Below are positions 1-12,810 of a stretch of DNA of 64,000 bases, one piece after another (within the stretch, counting starts at the first letter, position 1; every line of letters starts with the position of its first letter). The DNA is from Heterodera schachtii. Lineage: Eukaryota > Nematoda > Chromadorea > Rhabditida > Heteroderidae. The translations under genes and the position numbers were made by a program. The notes under the pieces are model-generated. The model saw only the letters and a program-made list of their open reading frames with translations. It was not told the DNA's origin and searched no databases. The stretch is from positions 815,488-879,487 of the forward strand of contig SIJG01000062.1 in NCBI GenBank assembly GCA_023374025.1. Direction: 5' to 3'.

Positions 1-1
1 C

Positions 2-1022
2 AATGGCACAATGTGTGAGGACATAGCACAGACGCGGGCACAAATGCGTCGTCAATATTTCGAGTCGGCCAAACACACTGTCCAAGTGCCGTTCATCCCG
101 TACATGGACGAACTGGCCGAACTCGTGGGATGCAAGCCGAACCTGGCAAAGGTGGTTGGCACTTTATAATTGAGAGTGCATTTGGCACAATTACACATTC
201 CATGGGACAATTTAATGAATAAAAAAAAGTTGAAATTTACCTAATTTATTAATAGTTTTTTTTGCAATAATAACTGGATTTATCAATGAAAATGCAAAAT
301 TGAAACCTGCGGAAGATAAAACAAACAATCCATTAAAAATATTAATTTCTTTTTGATTATTTAAAAATTCCGAATAAATGAATTTATTGCCATTAAAACT
401 CAGTCAAAAAGAGCATAATTAATAATTACATAGTTCAATTTCAAAGTAAATAAATACTTTTCAGCTTTTTATGGACGACCCAAAATTTGCACTCCGTTTG
501 TTTTTTGGCCCAAATGTGCCGTATGTTTATCGAATTTCGGGCCTGAACAGATGGCACAAAGCCAAAATTGCGATAAATTCACTGCCGAGGCGTGTCAAAA
601 TGCCATTAATGCAATGGTAAAAAGAAATTAAAATTGAAAAAAATGATTAATATTTTATTTAATTGTTTATTTCATCAAACAATATATAAAATGTTGTAAA
701 TTTTTATTTTTAATTATTAGAAATATTTTTAATAAATTAAATAATAATTATTTAATGCATAATTGGATAAATTAAAATTCTTAGTGGCGGACCAACTCGC
801 GAAATGCCAACGCGCAAATGCAAAGGTTTGATGCATCGATGCTTCAAATTTGGCACAACAAAATGTTTTGCTCTTTATTTCGGCATTCTGTTCACTTTTC
901 ACTTATGGGTTTTTGGGCGTTACGATGCCTTTTCCATGTCAATGTTCATCGTCTACAACAGTTTGATCAGTCTGATCAGTGTCTTTGTTTGGCTGTTCTT
1001 TTTTGATTTTGTTTGGCTGTGA
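2..1022 (+). CDS. Flavin-containing monooxygenase, C-terminal part (5' end outside window)
   Basis: Three exons join in phase: 2-151, 465-616 and 785-1022. The first carries RHTIQV-like and YMDELAE-VGCKPNL motifs (seen as KHTVQVPFIPYMDELAE). The second begins LFMDDPKFALRLFFGPN, close to the FMO stretch 'DPKLA..VFFGPC.PYQFRL', and continues VYRISG..RWHKAKIAI. The third ends in a strongly hydrophobic tail (FALYFGILFTFHLWV and LISVFVWLFFF), like the C-terminal ER membrane anchor of FMO proteins. FMOs use NADPH, FAD and oxygen to oxidise soft N or S nucleophiles; the nucleotide-binding part lies upstream of the window. Reading straight through exon 2 would give a stop at 618-620, so the 616/617 donor and the 785 acceptor decide the C-terminus. 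Family assignment is confident; the exact last splice is less so. Confidence 0.8.
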
Positions 1023-3231
1023 AAAGTGCTCATTGATAACTAATTTATACACATTTCAGTTTATTTTAGAACAATTTTTACTTTATTTTTATGGAAATAT
1101 TCTTTCATTATAATTTATAAATTTTTTTTATCCTTCCATTTTTAAATCATAATGAAAATAAATTTATTATTATAAAATTTTATTTATACTTCTCCTTTCT
1201 AAATTATGAATTCATTATTCTATTTAGGTTCACAATTCTTCAAATGCAAAAGATTACTTCATTTTAACTTAAAAAATAAATAAATTGCCTCTCATTTTTA
1301 TCAATTTCGCCCGCACAATTGCAACTGGTTAAGAAAATAAATATAAATTATGGAGACGAATTTTTGGGAAAATTTTTCTCTTATGGGTTATTTTCTGAAA
1401 TTTTGGTCAATTTTCAGGGGTATATTTTCTTAAATTTTTTGGGAGCGATTCTTATTGGTGTATTTTTCGTTTTTATTGCACCTTTGCCAGGTAAAAACCT
1501 AAAAAGCCGGTCTCTATTCATATACACATTTGAATTTATTTTAGAAATTTTATAATAAAAATATTGTTTTTTTGTGAAATTTATATTTTATTTAAACATT
1601 TGTTCTTTCGAAAAAATCTTCTTTCAACATCCTTCTCCATTCTAAAACATAATGGAATATAAATTTTTAAATTCTTATTATTTTTCTTCTTCTTTATGTT
1701 AATAATTCTTCAATTGCATATTTTGATTCCAAATAATTATAAATTATATTTTTTATAAATTACCTGAAAAAATCTTCAGTGCAAAATTCACATGAAGCTT
1801 TTACAGGGCTGCCATCGTCCAAGGTCGGCTTCCAAGGACGGGTATGCCGATTTGCAAGGACATAACGGGGAAAATTCATGAAATTCAAGGACATTTAAAA
1901 TTTTTATTATATGCAATGTTTTTTTGTTTCTGTTGTTAATTTTTCACGGATGGCAGCTCTGTTTTACCACCATAATTATTTTCACCGTTTAAAAACCGCT
2001 AATTGGCCAAGACCAAATTAACGTAAACTTAATCGTCCAACTGCTATTAGACTTCCTTATTTAAAATATAAACATGTAATTACAATTTTTATTATTTTAT
2101 TTGATATATTTTTCATATGATACACAGACTAATCAATTGAAAATCATTTGCACTTTTAGCATAGGCATTCTATGTTTTATAATTCTGCCAATGCTTATAA
2201 TTATTAAAATACATATTATTATTTCTATATTTTCTTTATGCGTTATGTGCAGGCATTTTTTTGGCAACCTGACCTGGATCTTAACTGGAGCTGGGTTTCC
2301 CTGATCTGATTTTTTTACCCCGAACTCAATCCAGGTCAAATATTCAAAAAAAAACGGGTCCAGGTACAGGCTCGGCACGAAATTTCTGGATTTTTTTAGG
2401 TTTTATTTCAAGTGACCAATGTTTTATTTGAAGTTATCAAAAAAAAGATTAAATAGATTTAACATAAGATTCAATTTGATACTTTTATATGTTCCTATTC
2501 AATTAATTGTTATCCAAGTCCAGGTCCAGGATTTTCCAAAATGTCGTACACTAATTAACACCAAACGCAGTTTTTTAAACCTAAAACCCAAAAAGACATT
2601 TAGACACAAAAAGTCAAAATAAGACATGAAGATTCAAATTTGGGGAATGTGAATTAAGGGATTGCAAGAATTATTAGCTTTTTGGGATAAAGGACAGAAC
2701 AAAACTTTCACATTATTTTCAAAAACATCAATTGACAGACAAAAAAGAAGCATCATTGCTGCATGAAATTTATTAATTTTTCATAATTATCGGATTCATT
2801 GTTTCCATTTGAATTTTTGTTGAACGGGAAGGGTCCAACGGTGCCGATAGGCGCCTCCTGTTGAAAATCTTGGCCATTAGGAATAAATAATATGAAATGT
2901 ATGTAATTTCATTGAGAATTTTTATTAAATAATTAATTATCCAATAATAATTAATAATTATATTTAATCGCTACGTAAAAATTTAAATATTTTTTGCACA
3001 TCAAAGTATTTAATTTATTCTTTTTTTCTTTCGGATTATGAATAGCTTTGTTGGATGTTTAAAGCGAATCGTCCTTATGTTTCTTATCAGTAATGCGTAT
3101 TATTTATTATATTTATATTCAAAAAATTATTTGTATAAATTAAAAGAAAATTAAATTCCCGGAAAAATTCCAGGCTGAGTGTGATTTGTTGGCATTTTTT
3201 CTTTAAAGCTTTAACAGCTCGGCATTGCGTT
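1023..3231. other. AT-rich intergenic stretch with a mini inverted-repeat element
   Basis: No convincing coding sequence. The stretch holds the inverted-repeat element at 1804-1961 and a degenerate copy of the dispersed GC-rich hairpin motif near 2836-2860. The rest is A/T runs. Confidence 0.6.
1804..1961. mobile_element. Short foldback/MITE-like element
   Basis: Imperfect 13-bp terminal inverted repeats: CAGGGCTGCCATC at the left and the reverse complement of CAGAGCTGCCATC at the right, flanked on both sides by TTTTA. About 158 bp with no coding capacity. The CAGGG start resembles the other hAT-like elements of this window, but the flanking duplication is only 5 bp, so the class is unsure. 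Confidence 0.45.
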
Positions 3232-4356
3232 GCTGTGAATTCTGTCGACATAACCACAGTGGGCAGAATGATCAAAACGTGTTTTCTGATCAACATCAAA
3301 AGCATTGACATTGGCAGCCATTTTCAGCCGCAATATGAGGAAATTAGTGCCAGATTGAAGCAGTGCCATCAATACTTTCTCAGGTAGGGAATTTTGTGAA
3401 ATTAATTGTGGGAATTGGCTTTACGAATGGCACGAATTTTTGGAAATGGAATTCAAGAAGAAGCCTAATGATTTATGGAGTTCATTAAAGGAAACCATCC
3501 AAGAGATAAGGTCCTACCAATTGAATAAATTATTTTAAAAATATGTTTTAATAATAATTTATTCAAATTATATAACACAGGCCAAACTGATCTTTTTAGG
3601 CAAATTTTTCAAGAAGAGTGTCTGACAATGAGTAAAAAATTAGTCAAAGAAATTGGTGCGAAAGGGGAAATTTTTGAGAAAAAATTAAATTAATTTATTT
3701 TAATACTATGTAGCCTAGTGGCTTACAATAAGTCTTCTCGGTCTGCCTTTTATTTGTCGTTTAGATTCTTTTTACAATTATTTTAATTAAAATTTAATTT
3801 AATTTTTTTTTTTTTACAATTTTTAGATTCGTTTTTTCTTTTTTTCAAATGGCCTAAAAATCCACAAAATTACAAAGTTGACAATTTTTCGGGCAAAATC
3901 TATTAACGAATCACAACTAAATTTTCATGATTTTTCCGGCCTTCCTTTAGAATTTTTTCATAAAAATTTTTTGGGATTCTGTAAATTGACGGGATTTTTA
4001 TGGAACGGGGAAAAAGCTGGACTTTTTCTGTATTTTCGTTTTCCTTTCTTGGGGTTTCTTTTACCTGGTTCTAATTCATCTAAGCCCCTAATTTTACATT
4101 TAACAAAAAAAATGCGCGATTGATTTTCAGTTTTAAAACAAGAATTATGTCAAGAATACTGTGCAACAGCACAATGTGTGCTGATGAGCAACGGTTAAGC
4201 ACTCGTCGTGACATTGGTTGGTTCAACAACTGTGTGGTCAGTCTGAAGAAGCACAAAAGTTGGGAAGTGTGGTACATGGAAGAGCAGCGGAGACAATTTG
4301 TGGCAATTGAAGAGGAACAAATGCGGCAAGAATGCCATTGCGAGCGGAAATTATGA
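3232..4356 (+). CDS. Unrecognised gene fragment, probable two coding exons
   Basis: A likely exon at about 3232-3384 (acceptor TTTAACAG, donor CTCAG/GTAGGG) encodes a Cys-containing stretch with HCVAVNSVD and EISARLKQCHQYFLR. It ends in phase 2. A second exon from 4131 (acceptor TTTTCAG) continues in compatible phase and encodes NSTMCADEQRL, DIGWFNNCVVSLKK and a charged EEQRRQF..EEEQMRQE end, stopping at 4354-4356. Just downstream, another frame (about 4315-4470) reads AEIMSQAEQVGAALLYTLIH, which may be a further exon or a frame break. I do not recognise the family. No start or upstream exon is convincing, so this may be a gene remnant. Confidence 0.3.
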
Positions 4357-4461
4357 GCCAAGCGGAGCAGGTCGGTGCCGCACTGCTGTACACGCTGATC
4401 CACATGAAAATGCGACGGATGTTCACCCCAAGCAGGGGCAGCAGGTGGACTTTAGGCGTCC

Positions 4462-4782
4462 AATGTTAGCCATAACTTTTTCCTTACTTGGTCAATACCT
4501 AAACTCTTGATATCAACAAAAGCTTAAAGCCTATAGAATATTTTGTCGACCTAATTCTGAACTAAATGCAACAGACAAAAAAAAAAATTATTCTTGAATA
4601 TACTCGAAAAAAGCTCCTTTTATGTTTTCTCGTTGTAATTCTTTTTCTTATTGTAAGTATTTGCTCTTTTCTTACATTCATAAATTCCAGGGACTTTAAG
4701 CTTTCGTTTAATACCAAGAATGTAGTTATTGACCAAGTAAGAAAAAAGTTATGGCCACAGAAACTGAACATTGGAGGCCTAA
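4462..4782. repeat. Foldback element (family with 'TTGGTATCATTCGAAAGC' core)
   Basis: Inverted arms of 60 bases or more. The left arm (4469-4535) reads ...TAGCCATAACTTTTTCCTTACTTGG...GATATCAA..AAAGCTTAAAG. The right arm (about 4689-4780) reads CTTTAAGCTTTCG...ATACCAAG...CCAAGTAAGAAAAAAGTTATGGCCA. The same core occurs in many foldback repeats of this window (11.4, 30.7, 44.4, 50.0, 55.6, 58.4, 62.0 and 62.6 kb). Apparent reading frames inside it are incidental. Confidence 0.6.
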
Positions 4783-5172
4783 AGTGCACTAAAGCATTTT
4801 TTCCCCCGGTCCCCAAATTGATGGTCATTTTTAAGACTAATGAACATTTTTGTAAAGGACGCCAAAATTTTTAAAATAAACTTAGGAATTCTATTTATTA
4901 AAGGGAAATCTGTGTAGATGAACTCAGATGGTAATAGAAAATCCTTAGTTTTCAAATTCCTATTTATTTCCCAATTTCCGGGAATTTTTGGGGCCGGTGA
5001 TCAGTGATCACGAATAAAACACACATTCAGGGGCTAATTCTGAAACCGAATTATACAAAACAAAAAGCTTCAATTTCTGATTTAATCTTTAGTCGTTCTA
5101 AATAAAAATTCTCATTAAGCCAAGCTCGTGATGACAACAACAACGAAAAGAACATCCAGCAGGGCTTACAAT

Positions 5173-5332
5173 TAGCTGACTTTGCATATTTTGCATTTTG
5201 GTTGAAAAGGGTGGAAGAAGCATTCCGATCACGTTTCGAGAAAGAAAAGGAACAATTGTTGGCGTATTTTGACAAAATTCCCTACCGCGAATTTGGCGAC
5301 GTCAAAGAATGTGTTGCCAAATGGGAAAAATG
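5173..5332 (+). CDS. Unrecognised terminal exon, charged helix-like
   Basis: After acceptor TTACAATTAG the frame encodes DFAYFAFWLKRVEEAF, then RFEKEKEQLLAYFDKIPY and GDVKECVAKWEK, then TGA. The balanced composition and the absence of poly-F/poly-K artefacts argue for real coding sequence in an otherwise A/T-rich stretch. It may be the last exon of the gene glimpsed at 3.2-4.4 kb, but a foldback repeat lies between them and the connection is not shown. Family unknown. Confidence 0.35.
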
Positions 5333-6875
5333 ATCAAAGTTGCAGCAGCAGCAGAAGGAAGTGACAATGAAAATGATCAGCACTCATTTTCAATTTGTTG
5401 AAATGCTTTTTTTTTTTTTGATTTTTTTATTTATCAAAGAAAAATCAAATCTAGCGATTTTATTTCTGAAGCCCAAAAATGGACCAAAAAGTAAAAATCA
5501 TGGCTTTTAATTGCGGCACGCGATTAATTCGTCCCTGCATCGATTCGTTCACTTTGCCGTGCATTAATTTCATCAAGTTCCCTTAAGCATATTGTATTTT
5601 TCATATTTTACAGGCCTCAGAATCCCTGAAAAAACAAAAAAAAAACAACTCTTGAACAAAGGATGTAATTAATGGCTGATCGAAAATAGCTGTGGGAGCT
5701 CAAAGTGCTGTGGGAGCAAAAGCAACAGGGGCCAAAATGAAGGAAAGATGGCCCCAAAACAACAGTCATCCCTCCAAAATTCGTGATACTATCATCACAA
5801 TGTTGAAAATAAAGTACAGTTGCCCTGAATTTTGCAGTAAAATGCGTCAGCCTAACCAGCCTAAAAAATTTCTTAGAATTTTTACATTAAAATTTTTACA
5901 AAAATCCGTCCGTTACTAAAATTAAATACAATTCAAATTTTAGTCATTTATATAAAATAAACAAAGTTCAAATACCTCTGTTCCCGCCGCTGATTTTGTA
6001 GTGAGCAAATTGGTCAGCGGTTTTTCGTGCATAATTTAAATCATCATTTAATACAATGCTTGTCTTGTACATATATTCAATTAGCTATATATTAGTCAAT
6101 ATGACTATTTTTTATATTTACCAGTCATTTTTGGGGGAACATTTATTATCATTTATCAAAATTATCAGAGAGAGGCAAAAAATTTCAATTATAAAAACAA
6201 TTTTTATACATACGTATGTTGATAAAATATTTGTACAATTATGTATTATTATAAACATTTTGTTGCTTTAAAAAAAGAGAAGGGACCAAAACCTAAAAAA
6301 ACTTTCAATTTTAAAAAATGCATAAACAAATTAAACTAAAACAAAAGCTCAAAACGAGAGAAAAAGAAATGCAAAATTCCATCACCAAATAACTTTAAAA
6401 TTGGATAGAAAATAAATAAATAATTCACAATTTTTTTCTCTATTACCTATATGCAAAATTTGTTGTGAATTTATGTAACAAGAAAAAAAAAAAATTATTT
6501 TTACATAATTAAAACAAAGAGATAGTACGCCAAAGTGAGAGAAATTACAAAGAAAAAAAGCAACGACGAGATAGTATGTGCTAGGCTTTTCTCTGCACAG
6601 TGGAGTTGACCCATCGTGCACACCTCTGAACCAAAAAAACCTTATAAATATGTCGTCTCTTGGGGTTAATTTTCATTTTGTCGTATCCCATTGTTTTTTC
6701 ATTTGTTTACATATTTCACCCTGTGTACTCTTTTTTGGTAAAAAGACTGAATCCTCGTAGTTTTTCGAGACAAAAAACCGTCATTAACTTTTGTAAAAGT
6801 CGACCAAACTTTTTCTGATTTCTCCCCCCCCCCCTTTGAAAACCTTTTGCTTCTATGTAATTCCGTTTAATTTTC
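5333..6875. other. A/T-rich intergenic stretch, nothing recognised
   Basis: Long A and T runs and no coding signal I trust. It presumably includes the promoter of the downstream acetylhydrolase, but no clear TATA box was identified. A C-run lies at about 6825-6834, just before the start of that gene. Confidence 0.5.
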
Positions 6876-9800
6876 ATGTCTTTATTTGCTATGGGATTAT
6901 TGCCATCCAAAACGACACCATCGCCGTCACCGCCACCACCGCCGAATGGCACGACTCCATCACCGCCAACTCCACCAAATGGCACGACTCCATCACCGCC
7001 AACTCCACCAAATGGCACGACTCCATCGCCGCCACAGCAACCTCCGCCAGTCGCCGCGGCTCCGTCACCGTCGCCACCGGTTGGCAATGTGTTGCCGCTG
7101 CTCGCCAACGGACAGTACGCAGTTGGATGTGCCGACATTATGGTGGGTTGGGTGTGTGTAATGGATTTGCCAGGCGATTTTGTTTTGTTTTGTTGCGAAT
7201 TTCCCCGGATGACCGTCCATTTCCCCGACATTTTTTTTGCCTCCGAAATACCATTATTTTTTCTATTTCTCCCTCCTTTTTTCACAGCTTTCCGAACCTT
7301 CCGCTGCCTCCTCATCTTCTGCTGGTGGCGTTGGACTGTTCGCCCGACTGTTTTACCCCGCCGCTTCGTCCGTCGTTCTCCTCGCGGATCCGTCGACTTC
7401 GTCCGCCACAACAGCGTCGGCGGTGCGTTTTTTTTTGAGGACTGAATGACTCTTTTCTTCGCTTTTCGCCGCAGCATCGTTCCCCCCCCCCCCCCCCTCT
7501 TTCCCCTCCCCTTTTCTCGGTGCCATTCTCCCACTTTTTCAGTTCATGCGTTGGCGCCCGGACACCGAGTACATGGTTGGGTTGGCAAATTACCAGGGCA
7601 TGAGCATGGTCAAGATGAACTTCTTCCTCGATTGGGTCGTCGGCGACAAAAAGTGAGTTTTTTCGGCTGCATATTTTGAGTCTTTTTCCCATCGCCGGGT
7701 TAAACTGAATTTTGAAAAATTTCCTCAAAATTTTGCTTTTTAAATGAATTTTATGAATTTTTTTCAAAAAAAATTCCCGTTATTTCCGCTTCGTTGGTCA
7801 GGGCCCCGCCTCCCCCCCCCCACCACTTTTGTCATCTCCATTTTTTTAATGTATTTTGTCTTTTTTTCGATCGCCCGTCCATTGGCATGCGCCGGTCGTG
7901 CCGGGTGAGCAGCGCTTTCCACTGGTCATTTTCTCGCATGGCATCAGCGGCAGTCGGTTCGTCTACACGACTGTGTGCGCATCGTTGGCCTCTCACGGCT
8001 ACGTAGTGGCAGCGTTGGAACACCGGTGAGTGACCTTTCGGCGGCACTTCGATGCCTCCCAATTTTTAAATTTCGAAAATTCAAACTATACCTCCTCCCC
8101 CTCTCCGCTTTCCAGGGACGGCTCCTGCTGTTGGACGTATACGCTTGAGCAGGTGCTACCACCAACACCGCCGCCCTCGCCACCGCTACCAACAGCCGTT
8201 GAAGGGACGCCGCAGCAGCAAAACGGACCGGTGCCAATTGGTGAGAAGCGGTGGGGGCCGGCAATCGGGGAAAAATTGGAAAGTTTTCCCTTTCAAATTT
8301 CGCTGGGGTATAATTGGAGCAGATTTCCACGGAAAACCGTAAAATGCAAATTTTATATTTCATCATAAAACTGAAAATCATTGAAAAATTTTCAAAAAAG
8401 AAAAATTCCCATGAATTTTTTTGAAAGATTTCTAACTTTGAAATTTTGGGGGGAAAACGACCTGCTCCGCTTCCCCACATCTCCAAAAAAACCGAAATTT
8501 GAGCAGAGACTGTCCGTGTTTTATATATACTTTAAACTTTTTTTCTTAATTTTCAAGTTTTTTTAAGCCGTTGTCACCGCTGGTGCTGAAAACACTCCGC
8601 CGCAGACGCCGACACCGCCGCCGCCCGTGCCGACGACAACGCATGTGAAGAAGCCGATGGAAATGCGCATATTGCCGTATGACGAGACGGAGTATGAGAC
8701 ACGCATTGATCAGGTGGGAGGGGGGAAACGGAGGGGGGGGGGGGGTCGAAAATTGGTTGAAATTGCACGAGCGGGCAAAATTCGGTTAAAAATGGGACAC
8801 TCTTTGGAAAAATTTTTCAAGGATTTAGAAAAATTTCTATTTGGAATTTTTATTTATTTTCAAATTCCCCTAAACTCAGGTGAAACGACGTGTTGCTGAG
8901 ACGGTGCACATGCGACGGATCTTAGCCGAAATGGACGCCAATTTGCTGCAAAATGTGACGACGGACAACAACAACGACCGCCAATTTGGACAACAGCAAA
9001 TTCTGCTCGGCCAAACATTCGATTGGGCACAATTCAAAGTGAGTGGAAAATGGGGGGAAATAAATGAAAATGAAACATTTTTCGAAAACGAGTTTGTGAT
9101 CTGGAAATTTTGCTCGATTTGGAAAAGCGCAGTAAAAAATTAAAAATTATCCAGAAAATCGCTCATTTTTTTGAAAAATTTGTAAAAAATGGAAAATTCC
9201 CTCCCCGTTTTGTCAGAATCGTCTCGCTTTGGACCGCTGCGTGTGCATGGGCCACAGTTTTGGCGCCGCCTCGTCGCTGTCCGCATGTGCCGAATATCCG
9301 TCGCTGTTCAACGCCTGTGTGCTGCTCGACGCCTGGCTGTACCCGGTGGAACGACGAATGTATCCGGCGACTGTGCAGGTGTGTGAAATGCGATTTTTTG
9401 GAAAAAAAATTTTGAGGAACGGCGGAAGGGTGCCGATAGGCGCCACTGGAAATTTTGTTAAATTTGTTCAAATTCAAAATTTGTCTTCTTTCCCCCCTTC
9501 ATCGGCTGGACGAAAATACACGACCACACACACCCAATGGGATTCGAACCCGCGCCAATAAAACCCATTTTTTTGCAAAAATGGCCCATATCCATAAAAT
9601 TTCGGAAGTTTTTTTTTTGCTCATCGCCTTTCCCCACTTTTTTAGCCCGTGCTGATGCTCAACGCCAGCAAATGGCAATGGCCACGCAATGTGCGACGAA
9701 TGCAGCGACTGTTAGCGAAAGCGACCACTGCCACCAATGACGACAAAACAGCAACGGAGACGACAACAACGACGGCACCGCAGCAACAGTCGCAGGACGG

Positions 9801-10928
9801 CGCCGCAACGACAGCAGCAACTGCACAGCCGAGTGTCATCAACACGGACAGCCGAATGATGTTCACGATAAAGTGAGTGGTGGGAGAAGCGGCGGGAAAA
9901 GCAAAAAATATACATATTTTCTTGTTTAGAAACAAAAAATTTTCGGTTATTTCTAATTTTTTCTACCCTGTTCATTGCAAATTGGTCCGTGTAAAAACAA
10001 AGAATTCACCCACTCTTTTTGGCATTCCCCGAATTGCTCGCTCATATTTATTGAACATTTGTTTCCTTTTCAGGGACATTGTGCACCAATCGTTCAGCGA
10101 CTTTGGCTTCCTGGTGCCTGGCCGTGTCGCCCGTTACATCGGCGTTCAGGGCGACTTGGACCCGCTGTTGACCGGCACAGCCGTGCTCGAGATGGTTCTG
10201 CAGTTCTTGGAGTCGCAATTTCTGCACCAGCAACAACAGAAGGAGGACGAGGAAGACACGGAAGATGAAGAAGGAGAAGAAGACGAGTTGGAAGAGGAAG
10301 AAAAGGAAGAGGAAGGAGAGAAGGAGTCAAACGAGAGAGGAGGAGGAGGGCAAAGCGATGTGCGGACTGAGCAAGGGGAGCAGGACGAAGTGGCGAGAAG
10401 GTGAAAAACAGGGCATTACCCTTAATTTGAAATCCATGCATTTTGTCAAATTTCCCCAAATTTACAGCAATGCCTTCCGCGTTGGACCGTTTGCGTCGTT
10501 TGGTGGCGGAGAAATACGCGGCTTTTGTGGTGGAAGGGACGGACATTCCGCAGGTGAATTGGTGGTGGTGGCATGTTGGATGGCCATTTGGGGCGCCTTT
10601 AACAATTTTGGAAAAATTGTTTTCACACTAACACATGTTTTCAAAAAATAAAAAATATTTTTTCTTAATTTTCCCACCTTTTACTAATGTTTTTTTATTT
10701 TCGCCGAAAATTTTAAGAAATTGCAATTTTTTTCCCCCGTCTAAACACTGTGCCCTAATTCAGGTCAAATTGGACGAGGTGGCCCCCCTTGTGGAAGCGG
10801 AACAACAGCAGGCGGTGTCCGCGGAGGAGGAGCGCAAAGTGGCCAATGACAGCGGCGTGGACACACCGCCGACGACTGAGACAACGACGGAGGAGGCGGC
10901 CGAGAATAATAATCAGCCCAGTAGTTAA
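6876..10928 (+). CDS. Platelet-activating factor acetylhydrolase (plasma/type II-like lipase)
   Basis: Exons: 6876-7142, 7288-7422, 7543-7652, about 7869-8025, 8116-8240, 8568-8713, 8880-9038, 9217-9378, 9646-9872, 10074-10400, 10468-10553, 10764-10928. Family landmarks appear in order: [53 protein letters not shown], the nucleophile elbow [26 protein letters not shown], and [10 protein letters not shown] with the presumed catalytic His. The enzyme hydrolyses the sn-2 acetyl or short oxidised acyl chain of phospholipids. Unusual parts are a Pro/Thr-rich N-terminus, a Thr/Gln-rich insert in exon 9 and a Glu/Asp-rich stretch in exon 10 (about residues E-E-D-E-repeats). The acceptor of exon 4 is unclear: no AG lies just upstream of its coding start. 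The phase into exon 11 also fits two frames. No signal peptide is visible. Confidence 0.85.
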
Positions 10929-12810
10929 AGAATGAAGTGCCAAAAGTGTGATATTGAATTCAAATAAATGCCATGCCCCAATTGTATTGTATATAAAACA
11001 GTCAAATAATTTAATTTATTTTTATGTGTGTATTAAAGGAGGAGCAATAAACGGGATATTATGTGTTCAATTAGTATTGTATCTTCCATTGATTTGGAGT
11101 TAACAAATCTTGATGCCTTTATTTTTCGGGGTCGGAGAATCCGATTTCGACACCTAAGTATTTTCGCTTATTTATAACCCTGAATTCGGATTCGCACTAA
11201 AACCAAAAATTGAATTTTCAACAAATTAAATTTATGCAACAAAACCGATTCAACTGCATGAACTGAAAACAAATAAACAATTGGCTCTTTTTCGCAGGTA
11301 CTACAACATATTTATAGGTTACCATTTTTTAAATTAGTAAGAGAAATGGCTTTCAAAAAATCTTTAAAATCTTGGTTCCAGTCGGTTTTAAGCGTTCCAG
11401 GAATGACTATCCTCAGTTTCTTCGGCCATAATTTTTTCTTAGTTGTCAATGCCTATATTCTTTGGTATCAATCGAAAGCTTGAAGTCTATAGAAATTTTT
11501 TAAACTAAATTTTCGGCTAAAAGCGACAGATAAAAATTATTCTTTGAATTTCATGTTTTCTCATTGTAATTTTTTCTTAATGCCAGGTATTTGCTTTTTT
11601 CTTCCATTTATAAGATCTCGAGACTTCAAGCTTTGGATTGATACCGTCATTGACTAACTAAGGAAAAAAGATCATTTATGGACGCGTTAAACCGCCTAGA
11701 ACCCAAATCTGTTCGGTTGAATTTAGAAAAGGATTTATTTGAAATAATTAAAATGTGTATACAGAAAACCTATAATTCCAAAGAACTACTACTTAAAATT
11801 ACACAAATGATTAAGGAAGAATACAACAAAATAACAAAACATACAAAAACAAATAAGTTCACAGGACCGATCACTTCTCAACAACAATACATTACGCTGA
11901 TCACTTGAAATTTATTAATGCATTTATTAAGAAAATCGCTCTTTGCCCATTTTTCGTCAACTTTCCTCGTTCTGATCACGATTGTATGTACATATTGTGT
12001 TGCGCCGATCAGATAAATGCCTATTGTATGTATTCTTGGTCTTTGTTAAATTCTACAGAAGTTCGCTAAAATTCTTTCCAGCAAGTCAAAATTTTTCGAA
12101 ACCGAGAAAGACGGCAATTTTCCGGAAAAACCGTTCACCGCTTGGTCAAAGAGTTTTTGGGGCTTTGAAATTCGTTTTGAATGGGGCCTCTAGCAAAACT
12201 AAGAATCTGACTACGATTAGGTATGTAGCAACAAAATTGAGATTAAAATGCAAGGCTACCTACTCTTCTCATTTAACATCACTTTGCTGATGATTTTTTT
12301 TTGAGATGCTAATTTTCAAAGAGCTTAATTTACCTAAAATTGCCAATTTCGAGTAACAATCTGTTTAAAATTTCCAATTTTCCCCCGGCGCGGCATGTCG
12401 GCACGCCGTCGGGCTCCCAAAACTTATTTTTTCATAAAAATGGCTTAAAATCACAAAAAAAGGGTTAATTTTGGCAAAAATCTGTTACCAATTTGCACTC
12501 AAATTTTCAAAACTTTCAGGCGCCGATTTTTTAAAATGCTCATTTTGACCCTAAATGCAGATTTTGTGACCTCTAATCCCTATGTGACGGGGTAATTATG
12601 CATGTTTTGGGGTGGGATTTTCACTAAAAAAAATCAGTTCCAATTATTTATCCGGTCGGCGCAACACAGCAAAAATACAATATATACACATAGCAGTGAT
12701 CAGAAAAGAACAATACATCGATATGAACATTGATCACGCAAATATACAATAGACAGGTTTATGTACATCTCTGTTATTCGTCTGCCGCGCTCGTTCTCCC
12801 GTTCTTCAGC
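10929..12810. other. Intergenic stretch with foldback repeat
   Basis: Contains a foldback at 11424-11672 and a GC-rich quasi-palindrome near 12384-12413, related to the dispersed hairpin motif. A 76-codon frame at 11678-11908 is lysine/isoleucine-rich, abuts the foldback and resembles nothing I know. Confidence 0.5.
11424..11672. repeat. Foldback element, same family as 4462-4782
   Basis: The left arm contains TTGGTATCAATCGAAAGC and the right arm GCTTTGGATTGATACC. Both are bordered by TTTTTTCTTAGTT / AACTAAGGAAAAAA. Non-coding. Confidence 0.55.

Noticed and set aside
3700..3760. Weak tRNA-like stretch (TAGCCTAGTGGCTTAC...)
   Set aside because: No T arm or acceptor pairing could be made.
6716..7767. 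Large minus-strand frames rich in Gly, Arg and Lys
   Set aside because: Antisense of the Pro/Thr-rich acetylhydrolase exons and the C/T runs between them.
11678..11908. 76-codon lysine/isoleucine-rich frame
   Set aside because: Directly abuts a foldback, no splice or homology support; left unassigned.
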